64,000 nucleotides of DNA from Pinibacter aurantiacus (GCF_019130065.1 NZ_JAHSPG010000006.1:1-64000), one strand, 5' to 3'. Numbered from the stretch's first letter, positions 45,284 through 55,835 are shown. Program-made: numbers and translations. The notes: generated by a model from the sequence alone, not told the origin.

Positions 45284-47902
45284 TCATTGCTTTAAAAGCT
45301 TAACCTGTTTAATTCGTTTACCGCTTTTCCATATTTCTGCATAATAAACGCCCGATGCAATCTCCGAAGAAAGTTGAATGGACAAATTGTTTGAACCTTT
45401 TGATACTGTGAAAGATTGCTGTTTTACCAGCCGGCCCATGCCATCAAAAATACGAAGCTCTATTTGCCCTGCTTCCGACATATTTGCTGTTAGCATCAAT
45501 CTATCTGTGAAAGGATTGGGTGACACTTGTATGTCAAATGCCTGTGCGATTAAAGCAACTCTGACAACAGGGGAATAAGTGTATTGATTATCCTGATCAA
45601 CCTGTTTTAACCTGTAGGCAACGTATGCTGACGAGATGTTTGTAATGTCGTCGTTATAATGATATGAATGCAACTGTTGACTGTTGGTGCCGGGCACAAA
45701 TGAAATGGTGCTAAAATCTGTTCCGTTTGTGCTTCTTTGGATCTCGAAGCCTTTGCTGTTATTTTCCTGGGTTGTCGTCCAGGAAAGCTTTGCGGTTTGA
45801 TTTTGTAATTGCACAGAAAAATCCTTTAATACTATAGGCAACACACGTGAAGTCGTTTTCACATCGATTACAACATCATCCGTGGAGGTACAGGTGCCGC
45901 GTTGGATCGTCCATCTGAAGACATAATTTCCTGGTACGATGGATTGTACAGTGGCATTGTAATTTTCAGGGCTAACAATAGTTGGCAGGTTAGGGCCTTT
46001 AACGAATGACCATAACCCTGTTTCTCCCGAAGCCGGTGTACTTCCATTCAAGGATAACGTTGAAATGTCCGTAAGTCCCAATTGATCCCGACCCGCGTTG
46101 GCAGGCGCGATGGGATTGGCATTGATATTTGCCATAACCGGCACCCGGGCGCTTTCACAGCCACCTGTTTTTACATTATATTTTGTTACCCAATAGTTGG
46201 TTGATGAAGATATATCCGGGGTCAAATAACTGCTACCGTTTACCTGTACCGTATTGCCGCCGCTGGAAGCGTCATACCATTTATAATCTTCGCCGCTTGC
46301 TGCCCCGCTTGCAGTAAGCGAAACTTTTCCCGGACCACAGTTAAAGCCTGCTGTCGCGGTTGGTGGTGCAGCAGCTGATGTAATGGTGACATCGACTGGT
46401 TTTATTACGCTACAGCCACTAATATTGCTTGTTAATTGGATATAGTAGGTGCCGGATTGACCAATCGATTGTGGAGAGGTTATTGGACGTGTAGCCAATG
46501 CATCTTCATAATATGTTACTGTGCCGTTATTGCCAGTTGTATACCATACGGCCGGGTTGGAAGTAATATCTATTGTAGCGGGTTCGCAATTTGTTTGAGG
46601 AGAATTTACTGTCAGTAATTCTGCTGGTAAATTGTTTACCGTTACAGTAATAGTCCCGGCAGTACTTGTTTCTCCGTAAATGTCATTTACGAAATAATCA
46701 TTGGTTACTGTTCCTGAGATAAATGCGGCGTCAGGAGTGAAATTGACAAGACCGCTTGCGTCTGTAGTAAAAACTCCTTTGCCAGGAATTGATTTTGTTT
46801 GTTGAATACCAGGTGTTGTAACATCCAGGTCGATGCTGGCTTTGTTGAGATTTACTCCTGCAGGGTAAGGCGCCTGGCCTCCACCGTTAGGTGTAAAATC
46901 ATTTGATAATGGATCAAAATATTTTGAAACACCAGTACAGGTGCTATAGTTATCCGCCACTGCTGTAGGAGCATCGAGAGGTGAATATACGTCCATATAT
47001 AAATTGCGAATCTCTTGGATATTAGTAGCGCCGCCAGTACTGCCGGTGAATCCAAATTTGAGTGTTGGAGGCGGTGCATAATTATAGGCAATATTCTTTA
47101 GTATAGTGTATTCTGTTGGGACTGCACCTCCAACTGTTATCTTCACCGTAAGGAGGTATCCTGTTACTATATCTGAACCATCGACAACAGGTTGCATTTC
47201 AATCCGCGCTTTTCTGTAACCCACGCTGGTCGGTTCTGTCGCTCTGCCCGGGGTGGAGTCAATAATTAGAAAACGTGGAGTAAGGTCTGTCGTTTTTTGT
47301 GTTGCAATCCAAGGGTAATCGGTGAGGTTAGTCGAACGGTCAAGCGCTCCAATTCCCGGACCCCTAACTGTAACAGCGTTGGTATCTCTTTCTCCAACAG
47401 TAGTTCCTCCAATTCTGCCCTGAAAGCCCTTTGAAAAATTTCCGTATGCATCAAAACCGATCCCAATATATCCTTTTGGAACACCAGGAATATCCGTCAG
47501 CTGCGCATATCCGAGTGAACCACCAAAAGCTCCGGGGTGAAAATCAGGGGTTGCAACCGTAGCGTCGTATAGAAAAAAACAGATGCCGTCACCAACCCAT
47601 TCTCCATCGTGCATGAAGTATTCAAATTCGACCACCAAGCCGTTGTTGGAAGGAAACGATACGGAGCAGAATGCAACTCCAGATTGATAGTTATCATTGC
47701 TGGTGAGTCTTAAACAACCTTCGCCTGGAGGGTCGATTATTCCGGAGGTAAGATAGGCGGGTTTGTTTCCTTGCAGAATAACGCCCGCTGCAGTATTATT
47801 TTTAAATGTTTCGACATAAGGAAACTGAGCGTTTACGCTTAGGTAAACAATCAATGTCATGCAACAAAGCAGCACTCTCCGGCCAAAGAATGATAGCGCC
47901 AT
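45284..47902 (-). CDS. Type IX-secreted L-type lectin/Ig-like surface protein
   Basis: From the ATG at 47902 the protein has 872 residues; the frame is open 27 codons further but the signal peptide (RRVLLCCMTLIVYLSVNAQ) starts here. An N-terminal legume-lectin-like domain (about 25-300; FVEFEY-type strands, GDGICFFLYDA, GYIGIGFDAYGNFSKGF) is followed by cadherin- and Ig-like repeats, a fibronectin-like module with LSWTTTQENNSKGFEIQRS and a type IX sorting C terminus (VSPNPFTDRLMLTANMSEAG to the end). It should be exported to the surface and bind glycans or cells. It lies inside the tRNA-bracketed region, divergent from the giant protein. Confidence 0.82.
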   Translation of the reverse strand: MALSFFGRRVLLCCMTLIVYLSVNAQFPYVETFKNNTAAGVILQGNKPAYLTSGIIDPPGEGCLRLTSNDNYQSGVAFCSVSFPSNNGLVVEFEYFMHDGEWVGDGICFFLYDATVATPDFHPGAFGGSLGYAQLTDIPGVPKGYIGIGFDAYGNFSKGFQGRIGGTTVGERDTNAVTVRGPGIGALDRSTNLTDYPWIATQKTTDLTPRFLIIDSTPGRATEPTSVGYRKARIEMQPVVDGSDIVTGYLLTVKITVGGAVPTEYTILKNIAYNYAPPPTLKFGFTGSTGGATNIQEIRNLYMDVYSPLDAPTAVADNYSTCTGVSKYFDPLSNDFTPNGGGQAPYPAGVNLNKASIDLDVTTPGIQQTKSIPGKGVFTTDASGLVNFTPDAAFISGTVTNDYFVNDIYGETSTAGTITVTVNNLPAELLTVNSPQTNCEPATIDITSNPAVWYTTGNNGTVTYYEDALATRPITSPQSIGQSGTYYIQLTSNISGCSVIKPVDVTITSAAAPPTATAGFNCGPGKVSLTASGAASGEDYKWYDASSGGNTVQVNGSSYLTPDISSSTNYWVTKYNVKTGGCESARVPVMANINANPIAPANAGRDQLGLTDISTLSLNGSTPASGETGLWSFVKGPNLPTIVSPENYNATVQSIVPGNYVFRWTIQRGTCTSTDDVVIDVKTTSRVLPIVLKDFSVQLQNQTAKLSWTTTQENNSKGFEIQRSTNGTDFSTISFVPGTNSQQLHSYHYNDDITNISSAYVAYRLKQVDQDNQYTYSPVVRVALIAQAFDIQVSPNPFTDRLMLTANMSEAGQIELRIFDGMGRLVKQQSFTVSKGSNNLSIQLSSEIASGVYYAEIWKSGKRIKQVKLLKQ

Positions 47903-48680
47903 TTTAATCAATTTTAATTTGATGATAGTTAAAAGGAAAGGTTTGAAGTTGCGTGTTCCTGGTATTGTTTCACGTGCTGGCATGCAGCATAATTTTCAAG
48001 GTCGTCTCTAAGAATTTACGACTGTGTTTTTTGAGTTCAAAAGTCAAAGGTGGTCCTGATTGAATAGGCATTTATCGCAATTTGGCATTTGAATTTTGGA
48101 GCAATCTTTAATGAGTTTGCTCATCCAATCAAATGTCTTTTTATCCAAATGATGCCTCTGATTTATAATATCGCGAAGTTAGACCTGGCGGTTATTTTGT
48201 AGTTACGGAGAAAGGCAAAACACTTACGTATTTCGGCAAACTTACACGATCTGCTTCTGTTGAATTAAATGCAATTAATATTTATACACTAGTTGTAACA
48301 AACCATATAGACCCATTCAACGCATCATATTAAACAAATATCATTTTTCTAAATAATATTAGCGGATTTGTAATGTGAAGCAGTTTAGTCGTTCGTAATC
48401 TTGCACAATTATAATAGCAACGAACAACAATTATAAGCTACTTCATTGATCCTTTTGTTTTGTGCATACTCTCTAAAATATTTTAAGAGTATATGTCAAA
48501 ATATTAACGTAATGACCATTAATGCTTCAGTTGGTTAGCAAGGATAAATTTTTTGCAAGGTTATTTTCAAAAGCTTGATTTTACTATTAATGTTCTACGT
48601 AAGCAATTGGTTATAGAACCATTTGTACCGTACCATTTTTGCAATTTGAACAAGTGTATTAGTCAATAAAATCTCGAACT
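47903..48680. other. Divergent 5' region between two giant surface-protein genes
   Basis: About 780 AT-rich bases hold no supported gene. They must contain the promoters of both divergent genes. TAAGTTTG on the minus strand (48237-48244) matches TAnnTTTG, but its −33 spacing is wrong. No repeat array of the kinds seen elsewhere is present, which sets this gap apart from the others. Confidence 0.5.
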
Positions 48681-51600
48681 ATGAGAAGCCAAGCCAGAAG
48701 AAGACTGGTTCTATTTGTCGCCTTTCTCTTCCTCTTTTTGGGAAACAGTTGGGCGCAGTTTTTCACAATCTCTTATCCCGTCTCTGCGGAGAATATAACG
48801 AGAGCGATGGGACAGAGTAAAGTAACTGTCAAAGTTGTTTTCAACGCATCCTCATGTGTGGGCACTACCGTTAAAATTTCGTTACCTGTTTCTGTAAGCT
48901 ATGTTCCCGGCACAATAACAAAAACCGGAGGAACTGCAGCTTTGGGTATCAGTGAAAAAAATATTTCAGATCTGCGCAGTCCGGTCTTCGATATTACCGG
49001 CACACCGGTTCTTGGAAATGAGATTACGTTTACACTTAGCCGTAATGCGTCCTGCGGGGCAGATGCACCGGGTAAAGACAGTGTTTATGTGTTCAGCAGT
49101 TGTGGCGACGCATCTGATCTTGTGCCTGAGAATGGAACGTATAATTTGCTTTCACCTGCATTAAGCATTGCACCGCCTGTTTCAATAAACAACGCCTATT
49201 TGGGAAAAACAGATATGCGAAGCTTTACTGTTACCAATGGCGGTAACGGCTGTGGGGACACGCTTCGCCTATATGTTATTTATCCAGCTGCAGGCATCGT
49301 TAATACAAATAGTAATCAGTTGTCTGTAGGCGGAATGAATTTTTCTCCGTGGCGCAGCAACGGCGATACTTTGTTTTACAAGATTTTTGGCGCCAGCTTA
49401 TTTGGTGGTGATAATTTATTTTGTAATGGAGAAAGTGTTGCCTTCAACGAGCCCGTAAAAGTTGTAAAGTGTAACGCCGCTACCACCTATGGCATTTATT
49501 GGGGTAATACACCAGATCCCGGCAGCGCATGTCAACTTGCGGAAACATTCGGTACAGTAACAATGGCTTCCGGTTCTCCCAATTTTTCCCAGCCTTCCGG
49601 CAATACCGTTCGTACAAGTTTTACAAGCGAATGTGATTCCGCTGCATATCGCGTAACATTTACCAATGGCGGCACAGGCGAAATACATGCCGCGACTATG
49701 TACAACGTTAAAGTAGAGTACACTTTGTATGACTGGGAAAATTATTCGGCTTACCAGGGCGGTGCATTGGGCAATTTTAGCATAAATGGAAAAGGAGTTA
49801 ATTACTCATCGCCTAATTGGCAGGATGGTGCAACATATGTTGATCTGAAAGATCAACTTACCGCAGATCCCGATGGTCCCGGCGTTGGCCTTGAAGATAT
49901 GGACGGTGATGGGTTTTACGATGATCTGCCTCCGGGCCAGGTTTTGACACTCGATTTTAAAATGAAATATAACGGTGCCGAACGCTTTGCTTGTAATACT
50001 GATAAACACAGGCAATGGAACAACGTACTTTTTTATAACAATATGTGTGATCCCGAAGGCGCAGCCCTTACAAAATCCACATGGGCCTATGGTCCCACTG
50101 AAGTGGATGAAGAAGGATTTGGTTCATTGTCTCGGTTGCCTGTCAACATAGTTGGAGATGTGCCTTTCCGTTTTACATTCAATGCGCAATGGGCAAAAAA
50201 TGATAACATCAATTTTGGTGTCAATGGCCGTTATCAATACCGCATGATACTTCCGGCTGGTGTAAGTGTGGTGGGGACGGGCAATCCTACTTATGGTACA
50301 ACAAATGTTACATACACTATAAGTGGTGACACGATAATCATAACATCTCCGGATAATAAATTCGACAGTGCAGGAATTGATCTTGTATATAAATGCGGAC
50401 CAAGTGTTAATCTAAGTTTCTGGCACGGTCTCCGCAAAATAAATGACTACGTCAACTATCCTTATTGCTATCCCGGTGGAGATAAATTCTGCACAACAAT
50501 TAGTGGCTTTGGTCACTGTCCGCCTGCTATATGCGTGAATGGAGGTGCGGTTACCTATCTGCCTGTAATCAGGCGTGTGGATGGTTCTCTTGGCTGGACA
50601 GATTATACACTTACACAACGTCAATCAGCTACTAATATCAGCAGTTATGATTTGTCCAAAGCTCTTTACCTGGATACTATACAAATAATCGGAAGTGCAC
50701 TTCAGCATGACAACTTCGATAATGTACACGTGATGTTGGAGCTTGATAAAACAACAATATCACCGATTGGTCAAAACAAACTCATACCATTAGACATGCA
50801 TGTTGAAGTATGGCGGGCCGGTGCAAAAGTGAGTGATTGTGTGGTGAGCAATTCAAGTGATAGTTCCACCACAGCATCCCAACGCATTGACTGGAACTTG
50901 TGTTTGCCTATTGGTGGCATTAAAGAAGGAGATAGTATCTATACGGTTTCCCGTTACATAGTAGCTGTTAATGAAGGCTTACCACAACACGATGTGCAAT
51001 CGGGCAATAGCTGGCATTTTTATAATAAAGATGCAGGGGGTGCTCCACACAGTTGTACAGAGGCTTGGGTGCCTGAAATGTATTTGGTAGGAACTGCCAT
51101 TGGGGAATCCGTTAATACACTGGCTTCACCTGTTTGTGGCGAGTTTTCAACCGGTGATGGTATTTTTTCTCCGATAGGCAGAAGGTTTGATGCGACGGGA
51201 ACAAACTATGCGAATGAATTTCGTCCAATGGCATTCATTGATTCTATTGTGTTAATCGTGCCACAGGGCTATGATTATAAATCTGCCAATTTGGAAAAAT
51301 TTGCGAGTGCTGGATCTCCATCTGTAACCACCGCTCTAACACCTAATGTTGTGAATGGCAAAAATTACACTTTCGTAAATCCCGGCAACTGGCCATTCTT
51401 CGAAGTTGGCAAAATGCCAAATTACGGAGGAAGCTTTGTTCCGACAATTGCGTCTAATTGCCAGGTGACAACACTTGAAGAGATACAAGTAAAAGTGTAT
51501 GTTAAAGACTACTACTATGCTTTTGGCAATGTGGCCAGCGTGCCTTCTGCCTACAAGTATTTGCTCGACCCCGGTTCTTCAGCCGATCTTGCGAAAGATA

Positions 51601-53909
51601 ATGATCCTGCCGGCGGTTATAAAATGAACATTAATTACAATGCCACACAAAGACCCAATCTCGTTATACAGAACCAAACAGGAACAGTGCAAGGCGTTGC
51701 TACGCAACAATCATGGGACATCAAGATTAGTAACACAGGGCAAACAACAGCGAATAATCTTTGGCTCGCTTTTGAAAAAGGAAATGGAAAAGGAGGCATA
51801 AGCATTGACAGCGTTGTATTTGTACAAACTCATGCCAAGCCGACGGGGCTGGGCGCTTATTCTGCGCCTGGTATTACGGGTTACAACTGGTACAAACTAA
51901 GTGATGCCGGAATAGCTAGTGGCTCCGAGACTGTCCTGAGAGTTTATTTTAAGTACAGCAGCTGTACTAAAGATAGCATTCTGATGAAGGCAGGCTGGAG
52001 TTGTTCCGGTTATCCTTCACCCAATCCAACAAATTACCAGTGTTCTGTGAGCCAGGGTTATTTAACAGTGGATCCATTACCAAGTCAAATACAGGTTAAT
52101 GTATTGCGCCAGCCTGGCGACAACGCTTCTATAAATTTATGTTCTCAAGACAGCGTTTTGCTCGTTGTTAACAGCGCACAGGGAGCCAATTTGATCAACC
52201 CCTATCTTACATTCCATACTCCTTTTGGTTTTAACGTAAGTCTTCCTGTCGAGGTAGAGTATCCCTATGGAAGTGGTGATTATCAAAACGCAAAAGTGAC
52301 ACAGCAGGCCGATGGAAGTTACAAGATAGACTTGAATGGTCACAGTGTAATTAACCAAACCGGATTATTGGGTACGCTTCAGGCGCAGAGTACTGAATTA
52401 AGGCAGGCAAAAGTCAAAATCAAATATTCAGTCGACTGTTCTTTTGCTTCTGGTTCACCGCTATTTCTTCAGTTCTATGGAAGTCTTCCATGTGGAAACA
52501 ACTCAATTGGTAATGGCTCTATTGCAGCAACCAATGGGATTTACATAAATGGAGCTACGGCAGTTGGCAGAGCTGGGGGCAGCTTCATTCCGGGCGGTTC
52601 GTCTACATTAAAAATGGGGGAGCGACTTACGCTTGATCTTTCTGTTACACCAACTTCTGTAGGTACCCAACCGAAAGATTCTGTAGTGTATCTACTGCCG
52701 GCCGGATTGGGTTACGTTGAAGGAAGTTTTGCACCCGGCGGTAATTGTGGAAACTGCACGATTAGTGTTAATGGCAATGCGCTAATTGTGGCTTTACCTG
52801 TCGGAGTTGCAGCGGGCACACCTATTAATTACAGCATTGATGTTGAACCCCAGGCACAGGGTTGTGGCACCGTAAATATAAACGGATTATTTAAAAGGGA
52901 GGCATCACCCCTCAGTTGTGGTGAAACGTCTTGTTCCAGCACCAGGGTAGTGATAGGGCAGTTCAGCTCAGGCGATATCGTTATTGAGAAGCCGACATTC
53001 GTGCTCAGTAATTTTGATTTTGCACCGGCGGTTATAGTGCCAGGGTCGAACACAAAGACATACAATCTCACAATAACAAATACAAGTGATGTAGATGCTC
53101 CGGAAAACAGCTACGTTGTGAACATCTATTGTGGATCAAATAATAATGGTAAACTGTTGTATAGCTTCACTACTAGTGCTATCCCTGCAAACAGCAGCGT
53201 TCTTGAAGCAGGCAGCTTTAGTTTCACGTCCCCGCTGGATTGCGGTGCTGGTTTAGGGTTGTACGCTGAAATGCAGGATACTACAAAGACTGGTACTCCG
53301 GCTCTTTTATGTAATAAGCCTTCCGGTCTGGCAAGTTTAACGGTGTTGCCTGTAAAAATTGTTTCATTTAGCGGCCAGCACAAAGGAGATAATAATTTAC
53401 TGCAGTGGGTAGCGACCAATGAAGTTAATCTGTATAGTTATGAAATACAGTACAGTTCAAATGGACGGGATTTTAATAATGTAGGAATCGTATATCCTGT
53501 CAAGGGTGGCAGTGGTGACAGGAAAAATTATAGCTACCTCCATGAAAATGTGAAGGGAAATGCCTGGTATCGGTTGAAGGTTATTGACATCGATGGGAAA
53601 ATTGGCCATAGTAACGTTATCTATATAACTGTAAAACAATCAGGAGGTAACTTGAATGCGGTAGGTAATGGATTGTATCCGGTTCCTTTTTCCAACAGGT
53701 TGTATGTCAACCTCTATAGCAATGTAAGCAAGAAGGCTGTTATTAAAATAGTGAATAGCATCGGCATCACAGTCAAAGAAGTGGAGGTTGTACTTCGCGA
53801 GGGAAGTTCAGTTTATATACTGGAGAGTTTAGATAATTTGCCATCGGGTACCTATTCCGTATTTGTAATAACCGACAGTGATAAACTTGTAATGAAAAGC
53901 ATGAAATAA
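48681..53909 (+). CDS. Giant type IX-secreted surface protein with DUF11-like repeats
   Basis: The 1742-residue protein starts with a signal peptide (LFVAFLFLFLGNSWAQ). Its bulk is a series of beta-sandwich modules similar to DUF11/conserved-repeat domains, visible as recurring phrases such as PGTITKTGGTAALGIS, PAGVSVVGTGNPTYGTT, PQGYDYKSANLEKF and PAGLGYVEGSFAPGG, each followed by a cysteine-containing strand. Near residues 1565-1655 there is a fibronectin-like module (LPVKIVSFSGQHKGDNNLLQ), then a type IX C-terminal domain (YPVPFSNRLYVNLYSNVSKK onward). It is probably a cell-surface adhesin or filament. Low-copy Cys pairs suggest disulfides. Confidence 0.82.
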   Translation: MRSQARRRLVLFVAFLFLFLGNSWAQFFTISYPVSAENITRAMGQSKVTVKVVFNASSCVGTTVKISLPVSVSYVPGTITKTGGTAALGISEKNISDLRSPVFDITGTPVLGNEITFTLSRNASCGADAPGKDSVYVFSSCGDASDLVPENGTYNLLSPALSIAPPVSINNAYLGKTDMRSFTVTNGGNGCGDTLRLYVIYPAAGIVNTNSNQLSVGGMNFSPWRSNGDTLFYKIFGASLFGGDNLFCNGESVAFNEPVKVVKCNAATTYGIYWGNTPDPGSACQLAETFGTVTMASGSPNFSQPSGNTVRTSFTSECDSAAYRVTFTNGGTGEIHAATMYNVKVEYTLYDWENYSAYQGGALGNFSINGKGVNYSSPNWQDGATYVDLKDQLTADPDGPGVGLEDMDGDGFYDDLPPGQVLTLDFKMKYNGAERFACNTDKHRQWNNVLFYNNMCDPEGAALTKSTWAYGPTEVDEEGFGSLSRLPVNIVGDVPFRFTFNAQWAKNDNINFGVNGRYQYRMILPAGVSVVGTGNPTYGTTNVTYTISGDTIIITSPDNKFDSAGIDLVYKCGPSVNLSFWHGLRKINDYVNYPYCYPGGDKFCTTISGFGHCPPAICVNGGAVTYLPVIRRVDGSLGWTDYTLTQRQSATNISSYDLSKALYLDTIQIIGSALQHDNFDNVHVMLELDKTTISPIGQNKLIPLDMHVEVWRAGAKVSDCVVSNSSDSSTTASQRIDWNLCLPIGGIKEGDSIYTVSRYIVAVNEGLPQHDVQSGNSWHFYNKDAGGAPHSCTEAWVPEMYLVGTAIGESVNTLASPVCGEFSTGDGIFSPIGRRFDATGTNYANEFRPMAFIDSIVLIVPQGYDYKSANLEKFASAGSPSVTTALTPNVVNGKNYTFVNPGNWPFFEVGKMPNYGGSFVPTIASNCQVTTLEEIQVKVYVKDYYYAFGNVASVPSAYKYLLDPGSSADLAKDNDPAGGYKMNINYNATQRPNLVIQNQTGTVQGVATQQSWDIKISNTGQTTANNLWLAFEKGNGKGGISIDSVVFVQTHAKPTGLGAYSAPGITGYNWYKLSDAGIASGSETVLRVYFKYSSCTKDSILMKAGWSCSGYPSPNPTNYQCSVSQGYLTVDPLPSQIQVNVLRQPGDNASINLCSQDSVLLVVNSAQGANLINPYLTFHTPFGFNVSLPVEVEYPYGSGDYQNAKVTQQADGSYKIDLNGHSVINQTGLLGTLQAQSTELRQAKVKIKYSVDCSFASGSPLFLQFYGSLPCGNNSIGNGSIAATNGIYINGATAVGRAGGSFIPGGSSTLKMGERLTLDLSVTPTSVGTQPKDSVVYLLPAGLGYVEGSFAPGGNCGNCTISVNGNALIVALPVGVAAGTPINYSIDVEPQAQGCGTVNINGLFKREASPLSCGETSCSSTRVVIGQFSSGDIVIEKPTFVLSNFDFAPAVIVPGSNTKTYNLTITNTSDVDAPENSYVVNIYCGSNNNGKLLYSFTTSAIPANSSVLEAGSFSFTSPLDCGAGLGLYAEMQDTTKTGTPALLCNKPSGLASLTVLPVKIVSFSGQHKGDNNLLQWVATNEVNLYSYEIQYSSNGRDFNNVGIVYPVKGGSGDRKNYSYLHENVKGNAWYRLKVIDIDGKIGHSNVIYITVKQSGGNLNAVGNGLYPVPFSNRLYVNLYSNVSKKAVIKIVNSIGITVKEVEVVLREGSSVYILESLDNLPSGTYSVFVITDSDKLVMKSMK

Positions 53910-53934
53910 ATATTTGATTATCTGTTTGTACTTG

Positions 53935-53962
53935 AAAGGATGGCCGGAAGGTCATCCTTTTT
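53935..53962 (+). terminator. Terminator after the giant surface protein
   Basis: AAAGGATGGCC and GGTCATCCTTT form a stem with a GGAA loop followed by TTTTT. It separates the surface protein from the AraC gene. Confidence 0.88.
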
Positions 53963-54033
53963 GATTCACTATAAAATAGGTCTTGTTGCGAACCTTCTTA
54001 TTGGACAAGTGTTTCTAGGGACAAAGCATTCCG

Positions 54034-55059
54034 ATGAAAGAAATCGTTACCGATTGGGGAATTGATATGGCTCATTTTCAAAGCTTATATAAGAAAGTAG
54101 AGACGTTGTATGGAGAAGGAGTGACATTGAAGGATAACTGGATCCACTTTGATAATAATTTTGCAAAAGGTGAGGTGGGTTTTTTTCCTTTGAACAACCG
54201 CCTGTCGATAATGAAGCTGGATGTCCTATTTTCGGAAGCCGTTAATTTTAAAAGAAAGACAATTGAGAACCCAGATTATTATGCTTGTTTGTTCTCATTA
54301 AAAGAAGGAGTTGATTTGCATGCGTTTGATATAATTGAAGAACAGGAATGGAATCGTTTTGGTTTGCATGCAAGGCATTCCGTCTTATATTTTTCTTCTG
54401 ATGTACATACCCTTTTCCGGGTTACTCCAAATGAAAGGATAAAAGTGCTGATTGTTGTTTTTACCTCTGATGCTTTGAGTGATTTTTTGCCTGTGAAACA
54501 TCAAAATAGTGTTTCTCAATTATTTCAAGGTTCTACAGTTAAGGGGTATGCAAGTATGAGTGCAGGTATGATCGACGTTGTAACGGATATACTGCAAAAT
54601 GACATGCTGAATGACTACCAAACATTATATCTCGCAGGTGCCTCGCATATGATACTGTCTATGTTAATGCAGCAAATAGAAAAGGAAAGTGAGCGGTTAG
54701 AGCAGTCAACCGGTATTCACAAAGTTGCAAGAATCATTCAGATAAGAAACCTGCTTGTCAATGATTTTTCGAAGGAGAACCCGCGTATTGAGGAACTTGC
54801 ACGCAAGGCACAAATGAGCGTAGCAAGGTTCAAAATGGTATTCAAGGAACTGTTTAAATTGCCATGTTATCAATATTATCAGCGTCATCGCCTTCTTGCA
54901 GCAAAGCAAGAATTAACTCTTGGAAAATCTGTTACGGAAACAGCATATGAATTTGGTTTCAATTCAACCAGTAACTTTTGTGTCGCTTTCAAAAAAATGT
55001 TTAATATATCTCCCAGAGAAATAGCCAAAACAAAAGGTAAAATAGACAGTGCACTTTAA
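54034..55059 (+). CDS. AraC-family transcriptional regulator
   Basis: The 341-residue protein has a C-terminal AraC double helix-turn-helix (about 240-335): PRIEELARKAQMSVARFKMV, then LTLGKSVTETAYEFGFNSTS and FCVAFKKMFNISPREI. The N-terminal 230 residues have no recognisable cupin and may bind a protein or small ligand. It is the last gene inside the tRNA-bracketed region and may control the surface-protein genes. The terminator before it points to a promoter of its own. Confidence 0.85.
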   Translation: MKEIVTDWGIDMAHFQSLYKKVETLYGEGVTLKDNWIHFDNNFAKGEVGFFPLNNRLSIMKLDVLFSEAVNFKRKTIENPDYYACLFSLKEGVDLHAFDIIEEQEWNRFGLHARHSVLYFSSDVHTLFRVTPNERIKVLIVVFTSDALSDFLPVKHQNSVSQLFQGSTVKGYASMSAGMIDVVTDILQNDMLNDYQTLYLAGASHMILSMLMQQIEKESERLEQSTGIHKVARIIQIRNLLVNDFSKENPRIEELARKAQMSVARFKMVFKELFKLPCYQYYQRHRLLAAKQELTLGKSVTETAYEFGFNSTSNFCVAFKKMFNISPREIAKTKGKIDSAL

Positions 55060-55376
55060 CGTATTTCTGAGAATTATTTTAAATGCTTGTATTTATTGCT
55101 TCATTGATTTTGTCATATTTTTGGGATGTTACAGTTCCTAAAAATATTCCTGTGTGCAAATCCTTGAGCATGTAATTTGTTAGAAATTCATTTGATTAAA
55201 TATCAAAGTTTTATAAAGCATTTTCGAATCTTGTGCACCCGACTAAAAGGGGTTCATCCCAATTCAAAAAAAGCTCGTAAAACGTTGATTTTGCGAGCTT
55301 TTTAATTTTAGCCAATCAAATAATTTCAAATAACGATAGAATTAAGTCAGTAAGCCGCACTGTTGCCAATACGGCG
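55060..55376. repeat. Right border of the island: copy of tRNA 3' end and terminator
   Basis: The block at 55223-55311 repeats the end of tRNA-Pro and its terminator (see 45166-45252). The two copies differ at a few positions (for example GTGCACCC against GTCCACCC, and AACGTTGATTTTGC against AATGTTGATTTTAC). A weak hairpin with AAAAGCTCGTAAAAC still forms (55268-55306). The remaining bases show nothing recognisable. Confidence 0.7.
55268..55306. terminator. Duplicated tRNA-type terminator
   Basis: AAAAAGCTCGTAAAAC and GATTTTGCGAGCTTTTT form a stem with one mismatch, copied from the tRNA-Pro terminator at 45209-45246. It can end the minus-strand SRPBCC gene transcript from the other side. Confidence 0.7.
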
Positions 55377-55835
55377 TTAGGCGTTTATGCTTTCGTTTTC
55401 CAGCTTATTCTTTAAATCAATGAGTCGCTGTTTTACGTTTGTCTGCAAATTGGTTGTAATAAAATTTGTCAATAAGTTAAATGGAAATCTAAGGGTAAAT
55501 GAATATAGAAAAATTACTTCTGTTGTGTCGTTTGCAACTTGCTTAAAAGTCCAGGAACCGAAAAACGACTTGAACAAATAAGGACCTTTAGTCATTTTGA
55601 TCGCTGTTACTCTCGGTCTGTTATATGTCACATATTCTGTCACCATGCCAAGTCCATTTTTGGCAACACAGTGGGCTTTAACACCTTTGCCTGCTTGTTT
55701 GGCACCCTCTATTAGTTCGGCTTTTTTCAAAAAGGTATCCCAATTTAAACGACTATTGTAGTCCTGAGTATAATCAAAAACGGCATCCACTTTTTCGTTT
55801 ATCAGGATTGTCTCTGTAAACTTTATTTGTTCCAT
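55377..55835 (-). CDS. SRPBCC-superfamily protein
   Basis: The 152-residue protein fits the SRPBCC (START/polyketide cyclase-like) fold: EQIKFTETILINEKVDAVFD at the start, DYNSRLNWDTFLKKAELIEG, GPYLFKSFFGSWTFKQVAND and a long C-terminal helix. Such domains bind hydrophobic ligands; the ligand is unknown. Its ATG shares one base with the stop of the upstream SRPBCC gene (TAATG), so both are translated together. Confidence 0.75.
   Translation of the reverse strand: MEQIKFTETILINEKVDAVFDYTQDYNSRLNWDTFLKKAELIEGAKQAGKGVKAHCVAKNGLGMVTEYVTYNRPRVTAIKMTKGPYLFKSFFGSWTFKQVANDTTEVIFLYSFTLRFPFNLLTNFITTNLQTNVKQRLIDLKNKLENESINA

Noticed and set aside
45185-55222. Prophage or conjugative element inside the tRNA-bracketed region
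   Set aside because: No integrase, structural, relaxase or replication genes are present; only the border repeats support an island.
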